Source: Diphasiastrum complanatum
Taxonomy: Eukaryota; Streptophyta; Lycopodiopsida; Lycopodiales; Lycopodiaceae
Reading direction: 5' to 3'
Length of the DNA: 64,000 nucleotides
Assembly: GCA_029204225.1 (NCBI GenBank)
Contig: CM055106.1
Location: 23,966,531 to 24,030,530, forward strand
A program made the position numbers and the translations under genes. Shown here piece by piece: positions 1 to 11,215 of this stretch. The notes under the pieces were generated by a model that had not been told where the DNA came from, made no database searches, and saw nothing but the letters and a program-made list of their open reading frames with translations. Positions within the stretch are counted from its first letter, which is position 1; the number at the start of each line of letters is the position of its first letter.

Positions 1-1107
1 GTTGCCGCTCTAATCATTCTGTCTATTGCTCATTTCTTTTTACCATGTCCTTTAGTTCTTTTGCATTAACCATTTGTTTTGTCCATTCTTTTCATTGCAC
101 CCTCTTTCATTCAAGCTACCATATTATACCATTTTTGGATAGAAGAAAAAGCCAAGGCACTTTCACCCACTTGCACAGATTATGAGCAAAGCATTAGCTT
201 TTCGAATATTCATTGTGCGAGTTTCTGTAGGACCAAAAAGTGGACCAATCAGCTGTTTTGGCCTATTCTTTGGCAAAGATCCCATACTAACCTAACTTAG
301 ATAAACTCACCCATCATTAGGAGTGCAAATCCAACAGTGCCAAATCCATTAGACCTCTGTGGAGTTATCTGGAGCCAATCTTTGTCAAAAATTTGACTCA
401 AACATAACTTTTTCAAAAAAAAAAAAATCTTCAAGAACAAACTCGCATATTGTCCTTCTGAGTCAGTTGCACAAGTTCTTAGACCGTTGTGCGAGTTTCT
501 TCCAATTGAAAAGGATAAATTTTGAGCAGTCAATACCATTTTTAGTCATTCCTAGTCAAAACAAACTCACACACATATTGGGGACCAGAAGTAAAACTCG
601 CACATAATCCACTACAATTTTCCAAGTGTGCTTGTGCGAGTTTACCTTATCAAAAAAATTGATTCTACGTGACTTTGAGAGTTCTTTTTTCCATAAATAG
701 GACTCGCACGCCTATCTAGATTGTATATCAAAACTAGCACACATCATTAGGAACTCGCACATAGTCAAATACATTTGTCTGTAAGCTAAGACCACAACAA
801 TTTGAGAAAAATTTATGGCTAAATCACAAGGACTTTTAATTTTTCACTAAAATATCGAGTTTAAAACTGGCACACTCTGCCTTTGACCGAGTCAATTCTT
901 GTCTGAGCCTCCAGACGTTTGTGCGAGTTTTGATTTTGTTGTGTGGGCTAAGAAATTCTAGAGATGTTGCAAGTTTTACTTTATCTGGTTTGTTAACCAC
1001 AACCCGTGTGTGCATCCGTGGCAATATCACTCTCTCCCTATCGATTTCCTGCAATATTAATGTAATCCTTACAAGTGATATCACCCTGGCAAGAGACGAT
1101 TGACAAC
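1..1107. repeat. Motif-rich non-coding segment (TGTGCGAGTTT on both strands)
   Basis: No convincing gene is seen; the short open frames here lack any recognisable domain. The segment carries an unusual recurring word. TGTGCGAGTTT occurs at 214, 488, 633 and 920. The reverse complement (exact or nearly so) occurs near 440, 594, 701 and 752. It lies directly upstream of a degenerate Gypsy-like gag, so it may be the LTR or leader of that element, but neither an LTR boundary nor a primer site could be placed. Confidence 0.45.
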
Positions 1108-1682
1108 ATGAGCAAGGAACATGAAGATGCACCTACTCTGCGAATTGAACGACGAATTCCTAGCATTGATGCACCAAAATACAATGGAGGTTCTGGACCC
1201 AGTCATATTCCTCCAGGATTTTGAGAATGTCTGCAAATTTTATGGTGATACCTCTGAGAACAAAAAACTATAGCTATTTCCTATTATCTTACTTGGGAAT
1301 GCTAAGGAATGGTACCTTAATCTTTAAGAATCCGATATAGTCTCTTGGGAAACCCTTACAGCAGCCCTCGCAAAATGATTCAAACCTTCTAAATTGACCC
1401 AAAGCCCTTTCATTCAACTCTCTCACATAAAGATGAGAAGGGATGAATCCGTACACAACTACATTGAGCGCTTCAAGCGTCTCAAGGTCGAATGCATTGA
1501 CAAGAAGATCACCAAAAACATAGCTATCAAACCCGTTTAGGTTGGCTTACCTAAATCTATTACAAGACAACTTAAATCAGCTGACTCATATGACCAACTG
1601 AAAGAAGTAATGAATGATGCCATCATAGAGGAGGATGAAGGATCCAATGATGACTATGATCACCGTGATTGCAAGGGGAAGG
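1108..1682 (+). pseudogene. Degenerate Gypsy-type gag (capsid) remnant
   Basis: Reading across frames gives a Retrotrans_gag-like capsid segment. An ATG at 1108 opens a frame that soon stops. The neighbouring frame from about 1202 then reads VIFLQDFENVCKFYGD, later GNAKEWYLNL and a stretch around HNYIERFKRLKVECIDKK. The pattern (hydrophobic core, 'AKEWY', a later 'ERFKRL...' helix and an acidic tail) is typical of plant Gypsy gag. In life the protein would assemble virus-like particles in the cytoplasm. At least four in-frame stops and a frame change make it dead. Its 3' side is cut off where an A-type LTR begins. A Gypsy origin is more likely than Copia because of the capsid pattern. Confidence 0.6.
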
Positions 1683-2303
1683 TGTGAGAAATCATCAACT
1701 GGTTTGATCTACTTTGGTCTATGTTGATTATTTGGCAATTTAGGCCAATACGCATTTCGTACTTAGAAATAAACTTAAAAACATTTGAAATTACTACTTT
1801 TAGAAAGTGAGGGAAATTATAAAGCTGAGTTTGGACACATTCAAATTTGAATGTAATCTAGTTCATATCATAATAGGATATAGAAGTTTCTATGGAGGGA
1901 AACCAAGCTCATTAATGAGGCAGGGACTGTTATAAATAGATGTACACACGTGGGAAGAGGATGATCTTCTCTCTCCTATCTCATTTCATGCTTATACATG
2001 AGTTCTCTTGGGTTCATCTATCCATTGGTGCACTGTAGTGATGATATCTTGCAATCTTGTGTGTAGAATGCTTTGATTTATTTTTCATTGGGTTCACACG
2101 TGTGAAATATAGTACCTTACTTTTTTTTTATGTAAAAAAAACTTAATCTTATGATAAGTTTGATATTTTATTGATATCTTTTGAATGTCTTTCACTAAGT
2201 AGATGTTGATTTTCAACATTGCCAATGGTTCTAATTGTGTTGTCTTTCTAAACCAAAGATCAATAGATGTTTTTGGATCTTAGTGATTCATAAAATCAAA
2301 ACA
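1683..2303 (+). mobile_element. 5' LTR of Copia copy A (family A/C)
   Basis: The segment starts TGTGAGAAATCATCAACT and ends in ...AAAACA directly before a primer-site-like sequence. It aligns by eye along its length with the LTR at 59967-60615; shared blocks include 'CTCATTTCATGCTTATACATG', 'TCCATTGGTGCACT' and the region around CACACGTGTG (2095-2104). A TATA box TATAAATA lies at 1931-1938, in the same relative place as TATAAAAG in the other copy. Length is 621 bp. It is inserted at the end of a gag remnant. Confidence 0.75.
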
Positions 2304-2315
2304 TTGTCTCAGAGC
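2304..2315 (+). other. Mutated primer binding site of copy A
   Basis: TTGTCTCAGAGC follows the LTR directly. It differs at a few positions from the usual Copia initiator-Met primer site TGGTATCAGAGC seen at 60616. The downstream leader (GCTTGTGTTGCAGGTTATGAA) matches the leader of the C element. Confidence 0.6.
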
Positions 2316-2739
2316 TTGTGTTGCAGGTTATGAAAGGATCAGCCATATTTAGCAAAGATTTGGAGGAGTTACCAATTCTAGAGTGTGCTAGAATGATTTC
2401 TACTCAAAATCAAGCACTTCGCATATGTAGAATTGATCTTTTGTAGGTCAAAACTCAATTTGGTTTATCAACTTGAAGTAGGCCGATTTCACATGTGCCT
2501 TACTAGATTTGGCCAATTTCAATTGCTAGGAAAGCTTCATTATAGGCTACAAGATTCTATATCAAGTTTGTGGCAATTTCATGTAGAATTTGGAAGATTC
2601 AATTTTTTGTGATTTTGTCGAAACCCTATTTTTTATTGGATCTCTATTTTTTGAGGTTTCTGGAATTCAATAGAGTGTGTTTCAATCTTAGTAAGTGGCA
2701 AGATTCATTAGATTGTTGGTGTATAATAGGTTGATCAAG

Positions 2740-3387
2740 ATTTCTTCATTCTAAGTGCTAATCTTCCTAAACCATTTTGGGATCAAGCATTGTTGTGTGC
2801 TAACTTTCTATGCAATAGGTGGCCGAGTGCTATATTGGATGGAAGAACACCTTTTGAGATGCTATTCAAGAGGAGGCCGAGTGTCAAGTTTCTTAGAACT
2901 TTTGGATGCACTTGCTATTTCAATATAGCTCTTGATGATAGGAAAAAGGAGTATCCGTCTTCAAGGAAAGGTATATTTTTTGGATGTAGTGAGGTGAGTA
3001 AAGCCTATAAGGTTTACATTCCTACTACTGATAAGGTGATTATTGGTAGAGATGTCATTTTTGATGAGGGGAACATTCCAAAGGTGTCTTCAAGTAGTGA
3101 TGTTGTGAATGGATCTAACAACCTAATTGTTAATAACATGGATCCTCCTTTAGATGGTGATGATGAAGGACCTTCATCAATTCAAAAGCCAAGGAGAATA
3201 TCAAGGGATAGACAAACACCTTCACGGATCACATATGATGAGAAAGGTAAGCAAGAAATTGTTGGAACAAACTATGCTTTCCTAACCTCTTTTGATGAAC
3301 CTACATGTGTATATGAAGCAAGGAGCAAAGAGGAGTGGAGCAAAGCAATGGATCTTGAGTATCAAGCTCTTATGGAGAACAATGAAG
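2740..3387 (+). pseudogene. Copia A: integrase C-terminal part and linker to RT
   Basis: The frame reads PFWDQALLCANFLCNRWPSA, then 'FGCTCYFNIALDD', 'SEVSKAYKVYIP', 'GRDVIFDEGNIPK', and ends at 'EEWSKAMDLEYQALMENN'. This is the part of a Copia polyprotein between the integrase core and the first RT motif. It is nearly collinear with 63054-63690 of element C. Gag, protease, pre-integrase and the integrase catalytic core are missing. The element leader (matching up to about 61055) is joined directly to sequence matching about 63054, so the copy has an internal deletion of roughly 2 kb. Homology to C stops near 3387, where different DNA begins. The frame stays open beyond that point only by chance. 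Confidence 0.8.
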
Positions 3388-3970
3388 AAACTATATGTTT
3401 CAAGCCACAAAGCTTTGTTAGCTTTAGAGCTCATGTCTGCAGAAACGCAAGTGAACTGTCCGAACACAAAGACCAAAGCTTTGACGAGGATTGAAGATGA
3501 AGGTAAAGTCTTTGTGGACTGTGGGACACCCAAACATGAAGGTGAAATGTTTGTGGAACCAAAGAAGCTCAATGAAGAAGACATGAAGACCGAAAGGTAG
3601 CAGATCTTCATGCTTCAAAGTACAAAGAAAGTACAACAAAAATCAAGAAAGTACAAAGAGGACGTCACCCTCCACGGACAATCTGGATACTGTTTGAGAT
3701 TCAGTTGGATTGGTTTGGTTGAGTATCAACCTAAGCTAAGCACAATATTGCTAGCCGACGTCCAAGAAGCCCGCTAGTAAGCGAGACAGTTTGATTTGTG
3801 GAAGACATAGATTCTTTCACGCCGGCGCACTGTGTGGGTCTATCATGCAGCGCTCTCCTTGAGAAAGAGATCATTGACTGTCTATGCTTTGAAGGATTGT
3901 AGATTTGTTCTAGCAGGCAGTAGACCAACAAATAGAATTAAATTCCATCCGGACTTCAATTCTTCATTAG
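3388..3970 (+). mobile_element. Candidate 5' LTR of Copia B (boundaries uncertain)
   Basis: This unique non-coding stretch lies between the end of copy A homology and a Copia primer-site-like sequence at 3971, which is where a 5' LTR should sit. No matching 3' LTR was found and the end before the primer site is not a clean CA. The call rests on position only. Confidence 0.35.
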
Positions 3971-3982
3971 TGGTATTAGAGC
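3971..3982 (+). other. Primer binding site of Copia B
   Basis: TGGTATTAGAGC differs from the canonical Copia initiator-Met primer site TGGTATCAGAGC by one C-to-T change. The gag of element B starts about 100 bp downstream. Confidence 0.65.
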
Positions 3983-4088
3983 TTCTCTCTCCTATCAGAA
4001 ATTTGATATAACTTAAGAGCTATCAAATGGAGGAGACAAGCACTCAGAACAAGAAACCAGAAAATAGACTGAAGAATAGTTCACAACA

Positions 4089-4800
4089 ATGGCATCCATA
4101 AGCAGTATGCAGTCAAAGATCTGCGCAGTCCTCGACTCAACTGGGTCTAACTCCCTAGCATGGAAAGTGAAGACCTCTCTCATACTAAAGGGAGAAGGGC
4201 TATGGCCCTGGGTAGATGGCACCAAAAAGATGCCTACAACAACCAAAAAAGAGTTACGAGAATGGAAAGAAAAGAACGACAAGTCATGTTGTCATCATCC
4301 ATCGAAGATAGCTTGCTGACGCTTGACCTCGCGACACTCTCTAATGCAAGAGAGATGTGGGATACATTGCTTACCAAATTTCAGACGAAATCACACAGCC
4401 AAATCATGTTTCTCGAAGATCAGCTGACAAACCTGCGATGGGATGGCAGAGACCTCACCTCCTTTTTCAGAAAGATGAAGGATCTGTTCATTTTGTTACA
4501 CAATGTCGGAACAGAGAATGTAGTATCAGTGGAGAACCAGCTCACTTACCTGTTACAAGCTTTACCAAGATCTTTCCAGACAGTCCGAACGTTTCTAGCA
4601 AAAGCGATGACACTCGAAAAGGTAGTGATCGAGATTCGAGAAGAAGTCAAAGCTCATGAGCACCTTGATTATAAGGACTCCTCTGACCAAGCTCTCTATA
4701 GAAACAAGGAGAAGCCACAGAAGCAATTCAAGCCTAAGAGAGAGTTGGATCAAAAGCAGGATCAAGGCCAGCAAACAGAGAGAGCCAACAAAGGTAGATA
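4089..4800 (+). pseudogene. Copia B gag (frameshifted)
   Basis: The ATG at 4089 opens MASISSMQSKICAVLDS, followed by 'SLAWKVKTSLILKGEGLWPWVDG'. This is the N-terminal capsid pattern of plant Copia gag (UBN2/DUF4219-like: substrate, W, K, L-KGEGLW). The frame stops at about 4319. A second frame (4160-4800) continues with 'SSSIEDSLLTLDLATLSNAREMWDTL', 'LEDQLTNLRWDGRDLTSFFRKM' and a basic, Gln-rich tail 'QKQFKPKRELDQKQDQGQQT'. The product would be a capsid protein. A frameshift near 4270-4300 breaks it. The same gag family recurs at 17.82-18.0 kb (element J2). Confidence 0.8.
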
Positions 4801-5442
4801 AAAGAACAAAAAAAAGCCATGGCAGTAGAATGGCAACAAGAAAACCTGCATGAAATGCAAATGCTAAGGACATGCTAACGATTCGTGTTGGCTGAATCCG
4901 AAGATCAGTGTATCCATTGCCATAAGAAGGGTTATGCAGCCCTGGACTGCTACCAGAATCCGAGGAACAAGCAGCCTGAATGCAAACGGGAGAACAATAA
5001 CAGTTCATCCTACGTCGAAGAGCTAGAAAGCTCAAAGATGGGCGAAAAAAGATTGAACAACGGAAATTCGACAGCCTATTTATGTATAGATGTGTGTGCA
5101 GCCTCTACATTTGACACACAAGAGGTGATTCTTGATTCAGGGGAAACCTCTCACTTTGTTACTTCAAGACAAATAATGTCTAACTTTCGGAGTGTTGATC
5201 CATCTAGATACATAGTTCTTGGAGATGGATCAAAACATCAGGTGGATGGTATTGGTTCATTGTGGCTGAACACAAATGATAGAGATAGAAGGTTAGAAGA
5301 TGTTCTCTTTATACCCACACTGCAGCAAGACTTGCTCTCAATAGCAAGAATAGCAGACGCTGGGATGCGTGTGATGTTTTCAAACAAAACATGCAACGTC
5401 GTTGATGCCAGCACTAGTATGTTGATCACGCAAGGTAGATGA
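4801..5442 (+). pseudogene. Copia B zinc knuckles and aspartic protease
   Basis: A first knuckle is recognisable around 4843-4890 (TCMKC... GHANDSCW) but is broken by a stop. The open frame from 4885 carries a second CCHC-like box, CIHCHKKGYAALDC, with Tyr where His is expected. The protease motif follows at about residue 83: ILDSGETSHFVTS. Copia proteases normally have DSGA(T/S)SH, so the conserved Ala is Glu here. The frame goes on through 'YIVLGDGSKHQVDGIGSLWL' and 'LEDVLFIPTLQQDLLSIARI', typical of the protease to pre-integrase region, and stops at 5442. The active Asp-Ser-Gly is present, but the substitution next to it and the upstream stop indicate a dead copy. Confidence 0.8.
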
Positions 5443-5687
5443 AAGAGCAACCTATATCATTTGAAGTCAAAGGCACTTCAGATTATGGCTTGGTGTACAG
5501 GAAGCATAAGGGTTTCCCTGAGTTATGTGGCTATGTGGATGCGGATTGGGGAGGTGACTATGATGATCATAGATCCACCACAGGGTATGCATTCCAGCTT
5601 TGTGGCAGTTTCTTTTCATGGTCTAGTAAGAAGCAAAGTACAGTTGCTCTATCCACAACAGAAGTAGAGTATAAGAAGTTGGCATGA
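5439..5687 (+). pseudogene. Copia B RNase H fragment, joined to the protease region by deletion
   Basis: The frame contains 'GLVYRKHKGFPELCGYVDADWGGD', 'RSTTGYAFQLCGSFFSWSSKKQ' and 'STVALSTTEVEYKKLA'. This is the classic Copia RNase H signature (DADWAG, RRSTSGY, SWxSKKQ, ALSTTEAEY). It follows the protease segment with no pre-integrase, integrase or RT between, so about 2.5 kb or more of polyprotein has been lost. The second conserved acidic motif reads TEVEYKK rather than TEAEYMA. Confidence 0.85.
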
Positions 5688-5700
5688 AACAGGAAAATCT

Positions 5701-5778
5701 CACGACGGTGTTCACTGGCTTGCAATCATGCAACCTGAACCTATGCAACAACTCTCTAACATACTTCACCTGTGTTAA
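5701..5778 (-). pseudogene. Antisense scrap of a Copia RT C-terminus
   Basis: On the minus strand a short frame reads LTQVKYVRELLHRFRLHDCKPVNTVV. This is the well-known Copia RT C-terminal block (Q-KY---LL--F-M-DCKPV-TP). It sits immediately beside the plus-strand RNase H of element B, so a second element or an inversion is involved. Only about 26 residues are recognisable. Confidence 0.7.
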
Positions 5779-5969
5779 ACTGTTACGTCCATGTCTAGTA
5801 TGTGGGATTCGGAGTAATTCCTGACATGGATAGCCAGTCACTCCAAGTGTATATGGTTGTTGGTTATGTATTATTGTTGGTTGGTGCAAAGTAGTTTATT
5901 GTATTTATCGATGAATTTTTGAGAAGAACAATTGTTTATTTCATCAATCAGAAATCAGAGGCTTTCAAC

Positions 5970-6275
5970 TGTGAAGAAATTCAAATGAATTAAGATCCAA
6001 TTCCATAATCTGATCTATGTTTAGAAATGGATCAACTCTACCAACGTTGCCAATGTAGAAAACTCAACATCTACTGTATGAAAGAGATGCAAACTCAATA
6101 AGAACCTAATCAAACATCAAACATATGATATGATGAAGTTGCTATCCGTACAAAGATCGTAAGCTATTGTATTTCACATGTAAGGATAAAAAAATAACAT
6201 AAAATAGGCATTCTACAGACAAGATTGCAAGATATCACAAATATAGTGCACCAATGGATAAATGAACCTAGCATC
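5970..6275 (-). mobile_element. Inverted, truncated LTR of family A/C
   Basis: The minus strand of this segment matches the 3' half of the LTRs at 1683-2303 and 59967-60615. Shared blocks include 'TATCCATTGGTGCACTAT', 'TTGTACGGA' and 'GTGAAATACA'. The outer end reads ...GAATTTCTTCACA, equivalent to the LTR 3' terminus ...AATCTTTCACA. The 5' half is missing beyond about 6275. Confidence 0.75.
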
Positions 6276-6581
6276 ATCTACACAAGAATATTCACCAAAA
6301 GATCTCGAAGGCCGAATGAAAGGTCGAATACGACTTGGAGATCAAACACAACCCGGAGGTCGAAGCAAAGGCTGAAGGTAAAGTGTTCGAGGTTCATCCC
6401 AACAGCCAAATGACGAACATAACTTGGAAAGAAAAGGAGAACCAAAGACAAACAATTTGAGCTAGCAGTTGGCAGCTCGATGACGTGGAGTCTTGTACTA
6501 TCACGCTCAGTTGCCAGACACGATTTTGAGACAGGGTAACTAGCTAAATGATTAGTGCAAACTTGTCTTGTATTTTACTAA
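6276..6581. other. Unassigned spacer
   Basis: About 300 bp with somewhat more GC than its neighbours and several TCGAA/CGAAGG words. No domain-bearing frame was seen. The last five bases (ACTAA, 6577-6581) may be one half of a target duplication for the Gypsy complex that follows. Confidence 0.4.
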
Positions 6582-8119
<1,538 letters not shown>

Positions 8120-8186
8120 GGACCCACGGCCCGAAGTAGTGCCGGTCCCTCAGCACTCTGCCGGTTTAGTACAAGGTCCTCTTCGT

Positions 8187-9383
8187 TCACCTCTGATGGA
8201 TGAGATATCTTATGACGTCCTCCATGAATTCCAATCTTGATAGATTTTTCTTGTTCTTCTGAGTATGAAAGGACTTATGTACACCTGGGAGCCAGGCTTG
8301 GTCGATCCATTGTTGGAATCTGCTTGGCCAGGGATCGTCAAGCAAGCCCGCTCTATAGTACACTCTCACCACTGTTAGTTGATCTTCAATCTTTTCTGAG
8401 ACCAGGGCAGTATTGGGATCAAAACAAATAGTTGGCCAAAAGTTGTCCCATTTGGTGGGGACTTCCATCAAAAATTCTAAGTCTCGAGCGTAGGTTGCGA
8501 CCGCGTGGGTGTTGGATCTGGGTAGGCGAGGTAATGTTGTGAGAACTGAACGAGTGCCCTCCTTGTTAAAAATTCACAATTCTAGCTTGACTAGTTTTGG
8601 TCATATGACTTGTAAATAGTTAGATGGTCATGATGTGGCTTGTCACGCATGCCAAATAGCATAGGATTCCATTCATAAGGATGTTTTCAAGTAGACCTAA
8701 GTGTTAGAACCTTTGGAATGAGTCCAAACTATGCTTAGATACAAAAAAAAAAAAATAGGAGCTATTTTTGGTAGTTTTTGCATTGTTGAGGGATCTCCAA
8801 GATTCCAACCCTAACTTGGTAGGGATGAAAGATCCACCAAAATTAGCATTAGGGATAGGTTTAGGGCTACTCATACCTACCCAAAATCGTGATGGATCAT
8901 GTATATATAGGTGATGATATCTCACCAAAATCAATCAAGCAATTTCATGATTTTTCTCTCATAATGGTGCAATTGCTCTCTATGTTCATAATTGTTTGAG
9001 TTCTTGTGATTACTAATTATTATAGGATTGAATGTAGGTCTGGTGTACAGTACTCAGACTGTGGGAGGCTTTACTTTCACACGTGTGAAGGCTTCTTCAA
9101 GGATTTGGGCCATTTAGTGAGGTTCAAGCATAGATTTTTGATGGATTTTGATGGTTCAACTTGTGCTAATCTTATAAGATCATAATCTATTGTTTTCCTC
9201 ATCATTTCAAGTGTTTTAGCATCCTTATTTGTTGTTATTTTTACACTCCTAGCGTCTACATCCGTTCTCCACCCATATTTTGATTCTATTCTTGGCCAAT
9301 TCTTTGTTTTGATCGTAATTTTCTCCAGGGGGTGCCACACTCTGCCCATTTAGATCTTCGAGGGTAGGGGAGGTAGTGGCCAT
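8187..9383 (-). pseudogene. Unidentified reading frame downstream of integrase, split by a solo LTR
   Basis: On the minus strand an ATG at 9383 opens MATTSPTLEDLNGQSVAPPG and runs to about 9253. Across the inserted solo LTR (8564-9245, one target copy) the same frame continues after a single stop at the old junction. It reads 'PRLPRSNTHAVATYARDLEF', 'MEVPTKWDNFWPTICFDPN', 'VSEKIEDQLTVVRVYYRAGL' and 'PSRFQQWIDQAWLPG', ending near 8187. The frame lies between a truncated Gypsy integrase and the LTR, where some plant Gypsy lineages carry an extra gene. I do not recognise the protein; gag-like or accessory ORF are both possible. No zinc knuckle, protease motif or membrane segment was seen. Confidence 0.5.
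8564..9245 (+). mobile_element. Solo LTR H1 (682 bp) with 5-bp target duplication
   Basis: Starts TGTTAAAAATTCACAATTC and ends ...TTATTTTTACA. It is flanked by CTCCT at 8559-8563 and again at 9246-9250. A TATA-like GTATATATAGG lies near 8898 and CACACGTGTG at 9078-9087. It resembles the Copia N LTR at 46009 at its 5' end (TGTTAAAAtTgtCAaATTCTAGC), which sets the plus orientation. No internal element sequence adjoins it, so it is a recombination product (solo LTR). Confidence 0.93.
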
Positions 9384-9401
9384 TGACCCGTAATTGCCAC
9401 A

Positions 9402-11215
9402 GGTTATAACGTTCCGGAAGAGAAACTCTGTAATAGTTTTTGCATCATTCCTCTTCGTAGCTTTAGCTTCAACCATCTTAGTCGCATAGTCAGTTGCTAC
9501 AAGAATAGAACTTCTTTTAGTATAGCAAGTGACAGGCTTAATCGATCCAACAAAGTCAATGCCCCATTTTTCAAATGGTGCAAGTGGAAGTATCGGCATA
9601 AGTGGCCAATACATTGAAGGAGTTGGTTTCCCAACTCGTTGACAAGGATCACAGGTTTTTACAAATGTTGCAACATCTTTGTACATCGTTGGCCACCAGT
9701 ATTTAGCATTTAGGATCTTCTTTATAATATTCACTACTGCAAAGTGTCCACCAGGTCCCATTTTATAAAGTACATTATTGTATACGACAACCTTGTGTTG
9801 GAAGACCGTCTTTTGTTCAAGATAAAAAAGAAGAGGATAATTTTAATTTTGAAGGTAATCTATTATGTCCGGATATAATGAATCTTTAGCATATAATAAT
9901 ATAATATTTTCATCAGGAAATTCATCACCTAAATTGTTAGTAACAGATATAGTATTTAAGCGAGATAAATAGTCTGTATTAGTGTGGTACTTCCTTGGTG
10001 CACCTCCACTTGGTAATCAAATTCCTGCAGCAAAAGCACCCATCTACTTATTCAGCCTGAAAGATTTGGTTTATTTACCAGATGCTTTAGTGCATAATGA
10101 TCGACATGGATAAAAGAATATCCTAGCAAATAATGTCGAAACTTCTTCATTGAAGAAGTCATTCCAAGTCCTTCACATTCCGTCGCCAAATAGTTCTTTT
10201 CTGAAAAGTCTTAACTGCATAGTAGATAGGATAGTCTCATTTTTCATTGTTTTTCTGACTTAAGGTAACTCTAATTGTGAATGACAAAACATCCACATAA
10301 ACATAAAATGTTCTTATTCAATTAGGAGGTCTCAAAATTGGGACGTCCAAGAGTTTCTGCTTCGGTAACTCAAATGATTGTGGGAAATCAGCAGACCATT
10401 CGTAATAAATATCTTTGTTTAATAAATGTGTTAGCGGATCAACAATAGATGCATGGTCTTGAATGAACCTTCTATAATAACTAATGTGACCCAAAAATCG
10501 TCTGAGTTCTCGCAAATTTGTTGGCTCTTTCAAATTCTTTATAATTTTCACCTTATTTTTATCACCTTCAATTTCTCTCTTTGATATTCTGTGTCCGAGG
10601 AGTATTTCTTCTGGCATGCCAAAATAACACTTCTCAGGATAGAGACACAATGAAGTCTCTCTGCATCTCTACAATGTCTTCTACAACTTTGAAAGATGAG
10701 TGGCTTCTGAGCTGTAAACACAAAACTCATCCGTAAAGATTTTTATGAATACACGTAAATATTCTTGAAAAATAACAGTCATCATTCTTTGAAATGTGGC
10801 TGGCTCGTTACACAGTCCGAACGACATCTTCTGATAGGCGTAAGTACCCCAATCAGTTGTGAAAGTTGTTTTGGATTGGTTCTCTTCGCGGATAGGTACC
10901 TAGTTGTAACCAGAGAATCCATCAAGGAAGCTGTATCTTTCATTTCCGGCAACTTGATCAAGAATCATATCAGTAAAAGGTAAAGGATGATGATCTTTAT
11001 GAGTCGCAGCATTAAGCTTCTGATAGTCTTGGCAAACTCGGTCTTCTTTTTTGGAACAACTACTATTGACAAAACTCATTCACTACTTAGTACTGGATAA
11101 ATAATTTTTGACTTCAAGAATTTGTCAAGTTTATCCTTCACCAGCAATGAATACTTAGGATTGAGCCTATATTGGCATTGACGTATTGGTACTGCTCCTA
11201 TCAAGTCAATTGTAG
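9402..11215 (-). pseudogene. Gypsy pol remnant: RT, RNase H, integrase
   Basis: Minus-strand reading from 11215: 'QYRLNPKYSLLVKDKLDKFL', 'VVVPKKK', 'DHHPLPFTDMILDQVAGNER', 'YSFLDGFSGYNQVPI', 'WGTYAYQKMSFGLCNEPATF', then the catalytic box as FTDEFCVY. Gypsy RTs have F/Y-x-DD, so the second Asp is Glu. The open frame 10650-10318 gives 'PEKCYFGMPEEILLGHRIS' and 'LRRFLGHISYYRRFIQDHA'. A decayed RNase H follows (10310-9800). The integrase starts at 9761: 'GPGGHFAVVNIIKKILNAKYWWP', 'CDPCQRVGKPTP', 'GIDFVGSIKP' and 'VATDYATK', and is cut after 'TEFLFRNVIT'. Several frameshifts and stops and the missing distal integrase make it inactive. The sequence resembles element F (33.2-35.4 kb), so they are one clade. 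Confidence 0.88.

Noticed and set aside
79-1132. Several 60-98-codon frames in the first kilobase
   Set aside because: No domain, overlapping on both strands, and explained by low stop density.
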